A stretch of DNA of 7,336 bases, from NCBI GenBank assembly GCA_002314555.1, contig DCGF01000093.1:192-7527 (forward strand), read 5' to 3'. This DNA comes from Ruminococcaceae bacterium UBA1785. Lineage in GTDB: Bacteria; Bacillota; Clostridia; Oscillospirales; Acutalibacteraceae. The position numbers and the translations under genes are program-made. The notes under the pieces are model-generated. The model was not told the DNA's origin and searched no databases. It was given only the letters and a program-made list of their open reading frames with translations. Every line of letters starts with the position of its first letter. Position 1 is the stretch's first letter. Positions 1 to 5,323 of the stretch are shown here, piece by piece.

Positions 1-356
1 TCTGAACCAATTAAAGTCTTTCCTGGTCTTGAAAATCTTTCAAGATGTACTTGGTGACAAATACCGTTACCAGGACGTGAAAAACGAACGCCACGTTTTT
101 TACATACGCTCTGGATGAAGCGATGGTCGTCAGCGTTCTCGAAACCTGTCTGAAGAGTGTTGTGATCGATATATGCTACTGAGAGTTCAGTCTTAACTCT
201 ATCGATACCCATAGCCTCGAGTTCAAGGTAGGCCATAGTACCTGTAGCATCCTGTGTAAGTGTCTGGTCGATACGGATTCCAATCTCGTTACCAACCTGC
301 ATTTCACCTGTAACAAGGTGGTTTTTAATGATTTTCTGGCTTAATGTCTGTCCCAA
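1..356 (-). CDS. acn: Aconitate hydratase (aconitase), N-terminal part, cut by window edge
   Basis: This gene interconverts citrate and isocitrate through cis-aconitate in the cytoplasm, using a [4Fe-4S] cluster. Reading leftward from 356, 118 full codons translate to a protein beginning MGQTLSQKIIKNHLV, the typical opening of the clostridial/Aquifex-type aconitase (about 640 residues). Visible family marks are DQTLTQDATGT (residues 30-40), the Asp64-His65 pair in AYIDHNTLQ (matching the catalytic Asp-His of mitochondrial aconitase) and GNGICHQVHLERF (97-109). The sequence ends at LIGS, just before the expected DSHT motif; the cluster cysteines lie outside the window. The start is TTG: an in-frame TAA sits just upstream at 372-374, no ATG lies between, and a good ribosome binding site is at 367-373. 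It is transcribed divergently from ftsK. LeuC-type isopropylmalate dehydratase is a relative, but the N-terminus fits aconitase much better. Family is sure; subtype is from memory. Confidence 0.93.
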   Translation of the reverse strand, partial: MGQTLSQKIIKNHLVTGEMQVGNEIGIRIDQTLTQDATGTMAYLELEAMGIDRVKTELSVAYIDHNTLQTGFENADDHRFIQSVCKKRGVRFSRPGNGICHQVHLERFSRPGKTLIGS

Positions 357-366
357 AACTTGTTTA

Positions 367-373
367 CTCCTTT
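367..373 (-). promoter_or_regulatory. Ribosome binding site of the aconitase gene
   Basis: On the minus strand AAAGGAG lies 10 nt before the TTG codon at 356-354. It decides the start: the only in-frame codons between it and the upstream stop are non-start codons, so the non-ATG start is well supported. Confidence 0.8.
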
Positions 374-380
374 AACGAAC

Positions 381-421
381 TTGTTATGTTTTATAACAAA
401 CTTTGTTAATAATTATAACAA
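381..421. promoter_or_regulatory. Tandem operator array over the aconitase promoter
   Basis: Two 19-bp inverted repeats of the form TTGTTA-N7-TAACAA lie at 381-399 (TTGTTATGTTTTATAACAA) and 403-421 (TTGTTAATAATTATAACAA). The inner half-sites form a third palindrome, TAACAAAcTTTGTTA, at 394-408. The three centres fall at 390, 401 and 412, exactly 11 bp apart, so all lie on one face of the helix. The right-hand site covers the -10 box and probable transcription start of the aconitase promoter; the left-hand site lies just downstream. This is a repressor-type layout. The half-sites match those of Rex (TTGTTAA-N4-TTAACAA), but the spacing is one base longer in both copies, so the regulator is not identified. 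It also does not fit the CcpC pattern ATAA-N7-TTAT. Confidence 0.65.
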
Positions 422-439
422 TGCTTATTTATATGTCAA
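412..439 (-). promoter_or_regulatory. Promoter of the aconitase gene
   Basis: On the minus strand a consensus -35 TTGACA (439-434) and a consensus -10 TATAAT (417-412) are separated by 16 bp. The start of transcription is predicted near 405, giving a leader of about 50 nt. Both hexamers are perfect for the vegetative sigma-A factor, so the promoter should be strong unless repressed, which fits the operator array lying over its -10 box. Confidence 0.8.
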
Positions 440-442
440 TAT

Positions 443-464
443 ATAATGCGCACGTGCATATTAT
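443..464. promoter_or_regulatory. 22-bp palindrome between the divergent promoters
   Basis: The sequence ATAAT-N2-GCACGTGC-N2-ATTAT pairs at 9 of 11 positions about its centre (453/454). The GC-rich core stands out in a very AT-rich region. It lies just upstream of the aconitase -35 box (centre near -49) and about 17 bp upstream of the ftsK -35 box, a plausible position for a DNA-binding regulator acting on either gene. The binding protein is unknown. Confidence 0.4.
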
Positions 465-470
465 TTTATT

Positions 471-529
471 ACACAATATATTGCGCTTTGCTTCCTCTTT
501 TGCTATAATATTTTCCGTATATATTGTGT
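471..529. repeat. 11-bp inverted repeat flanking the ftsK promoter
   Basis: ACACAATATAT at 471-481 and its exact reverse complement ATATATTGTGT at 519-529 are separated by 37 bp. The left arm touches the -35 box and the right arm lies just after the predicted transcription start, so the pair brackets the ftsK promoter. The left arm also overlaps a small palindrome, CAATATATTG, at 474-483. It could be a pair of regulator sites or chance in AT-rich DNA. Confidence 0.4.
481..509 (+). promoter_or_regulatory. Promoter of ftsK and probably of the genes after it
   Basis: An extended -10 element, TGCTATAAT (501-509), has a perfect TATAAT at 504-509. A weak -35, TTGCGC (481-486), lies 17 bp upstream. 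The predicted transcription start is near 516, giving a leader of about 50 nt. It is the only convincing plus-strand promoter seen in the window. Confidence 0.65.
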
Positions 530-554
530 TTTTAACACTTCACATATTTTTTTA

Positions 555-561
555 GAGGTGA
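555..561 (+). promoter_or_regulatory. Ribosome binding site of ftsK
   Basis: GAGGTGA ends 4 nt before the ATG at 566. It is a good match to the 3' end of 16S rRNA and supports this start over later in-frame ATGs such as that of Met35. Confidence 0.75.
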
Positions 562-565
562 AAAA

Positions 566-3082
566 ATGGCTAATAAGAAACCGGCAGCAAAGAAAGCGCC
601 AGCTACAAAGAAAAAAGCTCCTGCAAAAAGCGCACCAGCTGCCAAGAAAAATACTCAAAACGGAAAGATGTACATAGAGAGGGAACAGCGTGCTGAATCT
701 TCACGTCAGCGCAACGCTATCATCCTCTTCGCTGTTGCCATCTTTATACTCTGTATCACTTTAATTCCTGGAGGTAATGTTTGGGCTGCACTCCAAAGTG
801 TCTTCTTTGGACTCTTCGGTGTCTGTGCTTTTGTATGGCCTTTCGTACTTATGTACCTTGCTATCATGCTTTCTCTCGATAGACCTATAGGAAATTTAAA
901 GTTCACAGTAACAGTCGCATCTATCCTTGTTGTTTTAATCTGTGGCGCCGTAAATATCTTCGCTTCATATTCTGACATCGTAAGCGGCGCTGATTTCTGG
1001 GATTCTATAAAGACATCCTTCAGCATCGGTAAGGAGCCTACGAACGGTGGCGCACTCGGCGCTATCATCGGCGGCGCGCTCCTTTGGCTCTTCGGCTCAA
1101 AGGTTCCAGCTGCTATCACCATCATCATCCTTTGCTTCGTATTCCTTATGCTCGTTACCGGCACTACACTCATCGATTTCTTTAAATCAGTTTGGAAGCC
1201 AGTTGAGAAGGGCTCACAGGTTGCATCTGACTCATATGAAGCTACTCGCCGCATGGTAGAGGAGAGACGTGAACAAAGAGCATTTAATCCTAACGTAGAT
1301 TTAGGACCTGAGTTTAATCCAAATGCTGAGTACGACGACGTAGAAGCAAATACAAAACCTAAACGTTCTAAGAAGAAAGGCGAATCCTTCGGTGAAAACC
1401 TAGATTTAACACCAGTTGTTGATAAGCCAGTTGACCTCTCAACTACAGAGGAAAAGCCTTCCGTACTCCTTGACGACATCATTAAGAAAGCTGCAAATCA
1501 GAACAAGCCAGCAGAGGAGAAGGTTGTTGACGAAAAGCCAACACTCTCTAACTTTGATGAGACCGAAGAGAACCCATACAAGTATCCACCTCTTACTTGT
1601 CTCTCTCTTCCAAAGAAATCGAGCGGTGGCAACTCTGAAGCAGAGATGAAAAATAACGCTGAGAAGCTTATCGACGTACTTAGAAGTTTCGGCGTAGAGA
1701 CCACACTTGTTGACATCTGCCGTGGTCCTTCAGTTACTAGATATGAACTCGCTCCTGCACAGGGCGTACGTATTTCAAAGATCACAGGACTTGCAGATGA
1801 CATCGCTTTAAGCCTTGCCGCTACAAGCATCCGTATTGAAGCACCTATCCCAGGCAAAGCAGCCGTTGGTATTGAGATACCTAACACTGGTCGCGATGCT
1901 ATTAACCTTAGAGAGATTCTTGAATCAAAGGATTATCAGGACCGCGTAAAGAAGAGCAAACTCACAGTTGCCCTCGGTCGTGGTATCACAGGCGAAGTTT
2001 GCACAATGGATATCGCAAAGATGCCTCATATCCTTGTTGCAGGTACTACTGGTTCAGGTAAATCAGTATGTATGAACGCCATGATTCTCTCAATTCTCTA
2101 CAACGCAACTCCGGACGAAGTTAAGTTTGTAATGATCGACCCTAAATCTGTAGAACTTACAGGTTATAACGGTCTTCCTCATATGCTCATCCCGGTAGTT
2201 ACTGATCCTAAGAAGGCATCAGGTGCACTCGCTTGGGCAGTAAAAGAGATGCTTAACAGATATAAGGCATTCTCAGAGAATAACGTTCGTGACATCTCAG
2301 GATATAACGAGCTCTCAGCTATGGACCCAGACAAGAAACCAATGCCTCAAATCGTCATCTTTATCGATGAGTTTGCTGACCTTATGATGGCTGCAGCTAA
2401 AGATGTTGAGGATTCAGTTTGCCGTCTTGCACAGATGGCTCGTGCTGCTGGCATGCACCTTGTTATCGCTACACAGTCTCCACGTGTAGACGTAATCACA
2501 GGTCTTATCAAAGCTAACATCCCAAGCAGACTTGCACTTAAAGTTTCTAACGGCACAGACTCACGTATCATCCTTGATATGATGGGCGCTGAGAAACTTC
2601 TCGGTAACGGCGACATGCTCTTTAACCCAGTTGGAGCATCTAACCCAATCCGTATTCAGGGCTGCTATGTTCCTGATAGTGAGATTAGAAGTGTTATCGA
2701 TTTCATCAAGCAGGAGGGCGAAGCGAATTACAGCGAGTCCGTCCTTGAGGAAATCGACAAACATGCGGCTGCATCAGAAGGTAAGAAATCAGGTGCTATC
2801 GATGCGCCAGGCGGAGAGGACGACGGCGACGCACTCCTTCCACAGGCTATCGAAGCAGTCGTTATGGCTGGCCAAGCATCGACAACCCTTATTCAGCGTA
2901 AACTTAAGGTTGGATATGCACGTGCAGCCCGCATCATAGACGAACTTGAGGAACGTGGTATCGTAGGTCCTTTCGAAGGCTCAAAACCACGCCAAGTACT
3001 TATCACAAAGAATCAATGGCTTGAGATGAATGCTACCGCTATGGATGCACCGTCGGAGCCAGTTCCAGAAGAGATAGACTAA
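566..3082 (+). CDS. ftsK: DNA translocase FtsK/SpoIIIE
   Basis: This 838-residue, membrane-anchored hexameric ATPase pumps double-stranded DNA through the division septum to clear and segregate the chromosome. Residues 1-34 form a Lys/Ala/Pro-rich basic tail. Hydrophobic segments near 51-69, 73-104, 111-134 and 162-202 make up the N-terminal membrane domain. A charged linker covers about 205-340 and the alpha/beta motor about 345-715, with Walker A GTTGSGKS (493-500), Walker B IVIFIDEF (Asp601-Glu602) and VDVITGLIKANIPSR (641-655). The gamma winged-helix domain that reads polar DNA motifs is at 756-812 (KLKVGYARAARIIDELEERGIVGP). Length is normal for the family. The motif after Walker B reads ATQSPR rather than the usual ATQRPS. 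The next gene's ribosome binding site overlaps the stop codon. FtsK and SpoIIIE cannot be told apart from this sequence alone, and a second paralogue may exist elsewhere. Confidence 0.96.
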   Translation: MANKKPAAKKAPATKKKAPAKSAPAAKKNTQNGKMYIEREQRAESSRQRNAIILFAVAIFILCITLIPGGNVWAALQSVFFGLFGVCAFVWPFVLMYLAIMLSLDRPIGNLKFTVTVASILVVLICGAVNIFASYSDIVSGADFWDSIKTSFSIGKEPTNGGALGAIIGGALLWLFGSKVPAAITIIILCFVFLMLVTGTTLIDFFKSVWKPVEKGSQVASDSYEATRRMVEERREQRAFNPNVDLGPEFNPNAEYDDVEANTKPKRSKKKGESFGENLDLTPVVDKPVDLSTTEEKPSVLLDDIIKKAANQNKPAEEKVVDEKPTLSNFDETEENPYKYPPLTCLSLPKKSSGGNSEAEMKNNAEKLIDVLRSFGVETTLVDICRGPSVTRYELAPAQGVRISKITGLADDIALSLAATSIRIEAPIPGKAAVGIEIPNTGRDAINLREILESKDYQDRVKKSKLTVALGRGITGEVCTMDIAKMPHILVAGTTGSGKSVCMNAMILSILYNATPDEVKFVMIDPKSVELTGYNGLPHMLIPVVTDPKKASGALAWAVKEMLNRYKAFSENNVRDISGYNELSAMDPDKKPMPQIVIFIDEFADLMMAAAKDVEDSVCRLAQMARAAGMHLVIATQSPRVDVITGLIKANIPSRLALKVSNGTDSRIILDMMGAEKLLGNGDMLFNPVGASNPIRIQGCYVPDSEIRSVIDFIKQEGEANYSESVLEEIDKHAAASEGKKSGAIDAPGGEDDGDALLPQAIEAVVMAGQASTTLIQRKLKVGYARAARIIDELEERGIVGPFEGSKPRQVLITKNQWLEMNATAMDAPSEPVPEEID

Positions 3083-3086
3083 GGAG
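3081..3086 (+). promoter_or_regulatory. Ribosome binding site of potA overlapping the ftsK stop codon
   Basis: AAGGAG shares its first two bases with the TAA stop of ftsK (3080-3082) and lies 5 nt before the ATG at 3092. The arrangement suggests translational coupling between ftsK and the transporter genes. Confidence 0.75.
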
Positions 3087-3091
3087 AATAT

Positions 3092-3775
3092 ATGTCATAT
3101 TTAGTAGCAAAAGACATATACAAATCCTTTGAAAGCTTAGAAGTTTTAAAAGGCATAGATTTAGAAGTTGACCAAGGGGAGTTTGTAACTCTCCTTGGCG
3201 CTTCTGGCTGCGGCAAGACCACATTACTTCGTATCATTGCCGGCCTTGAATACGCTGACAAAGGCAGCGTTCTCCTCGACGGCAATAACATCACCGGCCT
3301 TGCCCCAGAGAAGCGCCAAATAGGTATGTTCTTCCAAAACTATGCTCTCTTTGAGCATATGACAGTTGAGGAGAACATAGCTTATTCTTTGAAACTTCAA
3401 AAACTTCCAAAAGATGAGATCGTACAAAGAGTAAATGACATGCTGAAAACTGTAAAACTTGAGGGTGAAAATAAACGCATGCCAGACATGCTCTCAGGTG
3501 GACAGCGTCAGCGTGTGGCTTTGGCGAGATCCATAATAGCGACACCTAAGGTGCTACTCCTCGACGAGCCTCTCGGAGCACTCGATGCAGCACTAAAAAA
3601 GCGTATGCAGGAGGAACTTAAAGACCTTCAGCATACACTTGGTATAACATTTATTTATATCACACATGATCAGGATGAGGCGCTCGTCATGAGTGACCGC
3701 ATCGCTTTAATGGAAAACGGAATTATCAAAGAGATTGGAAAACCAAATGAAATCAAAGACAAGATCAGACTTTAA
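3092..3775 (+). CDS. potA: ABC transporter ATPase, PotA-like, short form without TOBE domain
   Basis: This is the ATP-hydrolysing subunit of a spermidine/putrescine-type importer, bound to the inner face of the membrane against the PotB/PotC permeases. All nucleotide-binding motifs are present in its 227 residues: Walker A GASGCGKT (36-43), Q-loop Gln82, signature LSGGQ (134-138), Walker B LLLDEP (155-160), D-loop GALD (162-165) and H-loop His192. Known PotA proteins are about 350-380 residues, with a C-terminal TOBE domain that takes part in regulation. This protein stops at EIGKPNEIKDKIRL, where that domain would begin. No TOBE-coding DNA follows, because potB starts inside the end of this gene. 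A compact ATPase is therefore more likely than a simple frameshift. The cargo of the transporter is inferred from the permeases and receptor. Confidence 0.9.
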   Translation: MSYLVAKDIYKSFESLEVLKGIDLEVDQGEFVTLLGASGCGKTTLLRIIAGLEYADKGSVLLDGNNITGLAPEKRQIGMFFQNYALFEHMTVEENIAYSLKLQKLPKDEIVQRVNDMLKTVKLEGENKRMPDMLSGGQRQRVALARSIIATPKVLLLDEPLGALDAALKKRMQEELKDLQHTLGITFIYITHDQDEALVMSDRIALMENGIIKEIGKPNEIKDKIRL

Positions 3776-4556
3776 AAAGGTTTTGCCTCTGTATATCTTT
3801 ACACTTATCTTTGTCCTTGTTCCAATTCTTTACGCTATCTTCCTAAGTTTTATGACAAGGACAAACACCTGGTCTGTGGAATACGTTTTCACATTAGATA
3901 ACTACAGAGAACTATTAAAACCGATATATCTTAGTACCTTTGCCGACAGCTTTAAACTTGCTGTAGCGGTAACGTTTGTCGACATTATCGTTGGTTATCC
4001 AGCAGGCCTCTTTATGGCGCGACTTCCAGAAAAACAGCGCAACTTTTTCTTTGCTGCTTTGACATTTCCGTTTTGGATAAACTCCATCGTTAGAATCGCA
4101 AGCATCATCGTTTTACTTCGCACATATACAACTATCCTTTATTCATATGAGGCAGTCGTAATCACTATGGTTTACGCACTTTTGCCTTTTATGATTTACT
4201 CGGTTTATTCTGCTGCTGTAAAACTTGATAACTCAGCTTTGGAAGCAGCACGCATGCTCGGAGCATCAAAGTTTAGAGCCTTCTTAGACATAACTTTGCC
4301 TCTAACGGCAAAGGGTCTTCTCTCAGGTATCACTTTGACCTTTATTCCAAGCATGTGTCTTATCTATATCTCAGATCTCCTCGGTGGAGGAAAGTTCATC
4401 TTAGCCGGAAATCTCATAGAGAACCAACTTATGAAGACACATAACCTTCCACTTGCCGCTGCTATCTCAGTAGTTCTTATGATTTTCACCGGCACAGTTA
4501 TCCTTATCTCAAACAGGCTTGAGCCTGTTGCAAAGAGAAGGAGGCGTGCTAGATGA
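3747..4556 (+). CDS. potB: ABC transporter permease, PotB-like
   Basis: This is one of two membrane subunits forming the import channel. The 269 residues have about six hydrophobic segments, the first at 12-34, and the EAA coupling loop EAARMLGASKFRAFLDITLP at 166-185, which docks on the ATPase. The stretch IPSMCLIYISDLLGGGKFILAGNLI (about 200-224) is characteristic of PotB and separates it from PotC. The C-terminus is very basic (KRRRRAR). The chosen ATG at 3747 lies 29 nt inside potA; a TTG at 3735 would add four residues. Neither has a good ribosome binding site, so translation probably depends on ribosomes finishing potA. Compared with E. coli PotB as I remember it, the stretch between FWINSIVRI and VYALLPFMI is about 16 residues shorter. 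The gene ends in an ATGA overlap with potC. Confidence 0.9.
   Translation: MKSKTRSDFKKVLPLYIFTLIFVLVPILYAIFLSFMTRTNTWSVEYVFTLDNYRELLKPIYLSTFADSFKLAVAVTFVDIIVGYPAGLFMARLPEKQRNFFFAALTFPFWINSIVRIASIIVLLRTYTTILYSYEAVVITMVYALLPFMIYSVYSAAVKLDNSALEAARMLGASKFRAFLDITLPLTAKGLLSGITLTFIPSMCLIYISDLLGGGKFILAGNLIENQLMKTHNLPLAAAISVVLMIFTGTVILISNRLEPVAKRRRRAR
4512..4529 (+). other. Short perfect hairpin at the end of potB, before the potC ribosome binding site
   Basis: AACAGGCT at 4512-4519 and AGCCTGTT at 4522-4529 are exact reverse complements. In RNA this gives a 7-bp stem with a four-base loop (UUGA). It lies inside the coding sequence, 8 nt before the potC ribosome binding site, and has no U-run, so it is not an intrinsic terminator. 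It could tune potC translation or slow RNA decay, or be a chance result of the codons. Confidence 0.35.
4538..4544 (+). promoter_or_regulatory. Ribosome binding site of potC
   Basis: AAGGAGG lies inside the last codons of potB, 8 nt before the potC ATG at 4553. It is a full-strength site, unlike the weak one before potB, and fixes the potC start. Confidence 0.8.
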
Positions 4557-5323
4557 AGAAATCTAAGTTTCCTTTGATTTATGTGGCAGTTGTAACTGCC
4601 ATCCTTTATATCCCAATCATTGTTGCAGTGATTTTTAGCTTTAACGACAGCCGTCTCTACACCACTTGGGGTGGATTCTCACTCCGTTGGTATGAGACTC
4701 TCTTCAAAGATGAGGATATCTTTGAAGCCTTACTTAATTCTTTGCTCGTAGGTTTTACATCCTGCATTTTATCAGCAGTTATTGCCACTGCTGCAGCACT
4801 TGGATTTAGGAAGAAGCAGCCATTTTCCGGCATCTTTAAATCCACATCAATGATTCCAATTATGGTGCCTGAAATCATCCTTGGTATGGCATTCTTAGTC
4901 TTCTTCCATTTCCTTAATTTGCCATTCGGATTTATTACACTTGTCATCGCACATATGACATTTTGCATACCGTACATTTATCTTCAGGTCTCAACCCGAG
5001 TTGCATCTTTGGATATAGCTCCAACCGAAGCCGCTCGTATGCTCGGTGCAGGACCGCTCAGAGCTTTCTTTACGATTACACTTCCTGACCTTCTTCCAAG
5101 TATCCTGTCAGGCATGTTCATAGCCTTCGCTATGAGCTTCGACGATGTAATCATAAGTATGTTTGTCGTAGGTCCAAAGTTTAATACTTTGCCTATTAAA
5201 ATCTATACGCAAGTTAAAACTGGCATCACACCAGAAATCAATGCGCTTTGTACTTTGATGCTCCTAGTTACAGTAATCTGCCTTGGTGCTTCAAAGCTTT
5301 TAAAGGGGAGGAAAGTAAAATGA
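4553..5323 (+). CDS. potC: ABC transporter permease, PotC-like
   Basis: This is the second channel-forming permease, pairing with PotB. Its 256 residues are close to the family's usual 255-265. The first hydrophobic segment is at 7-30 and is followed by SFNDSRLYTTWGGFSLRWY (29-47), a typical PotC external-loop opening. The EAA loop is at 159-178 (EAARMLGAGPLRAFFTITLP). SFDDVIISMFVVGP (195-208) matches the PotC pattern in which FDD precedes the next membrane segment. The start is fixed by a strong ribosome binding site and the ATGA overlap with the potB stop. The stop in turn overlaps the potD start by ATGA. These overlaps suggest that the three proteins are made together in the ratios the importer needs. 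No missing region was noticed. Confidence 0.93.
   Translation: MKKSKFPLIYVAVVTAILYIPIIVAVIFSFNDSRLYTTWGGFSLRWYETLFKDEDIFEALLNSLLVGFTSCILSAVIATAAALGFRKKQPFSGIFKSTSMIPIMVPEIILGMAFLVFFHFLNLPFGFITLVIAHMTFCIPYIYLQVSTRVASLDIAPTEAARMLGAGPLRAFFTITLPDLLPSILSGMFIAFAMSFDDVIISMFVVGPKFNTLPIKIYTQVKTGITPEINALCTLMLLVTVICLGASKLLKGRKVK
5305..5311 (+). promoter_or_regulatory. Ribosome binding site of potD
   Basis: GGGGAGG in the last codons of potC lies 8 nt before the ATG at 5320. It decides the start: the open frame extends upstream to 5248, but the extra 24 residues would hide the signal peptide and have no comparable site. Confidence 0.8.

Noticed and set aside
381..421. Naming the aconitase operators as Rex or CcpC sites
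   Set aside because: Spacing is one base longer than the clostridial Rex consensus in both copies, and no ATAA-N7-TTAT match for CcpC was found, so the regulator is left unnamed.
539..562. Possible TTCAC/GTGAA stem that would hide the ftsK ribosome binding site
   Set aside because: It has only five base pairs, mostly weak, across a long AT loop; this is too unstable to call a riboswitch or attenuator.
706..1482. 258-codon open frame on the minus strand opposite the ftsK N-terminal and linker region
   Set aside because: It lies wholly antisense to a clear ftsK gene, its translation is Ser/Thr/Arg-rich with no recognisable domain, and it has no convincing promoter. It is a codon-bias shadow.
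3735..3746. TTG start for potB, four codons before the chosen ATG
   Set aside because: The purine stretch AAAGAGA abuts the TTG with no spacer, so it cannot serve that codon well. The ATG at 3747 is preferred, though neither start is proven.
4657..4977. 106-codon minus-strand open frame inside potC
   Set aside because: It is antisense to a well-supported permease gene and has no family resemblance.
5248..5319. Upstream extension of potD by 24 residues
   Set aside because: It would bury the signal peptide and lipobox and overlap potC by over 70 nt; the ATG at 5320 has a strong ribosome binding site at the right distance.
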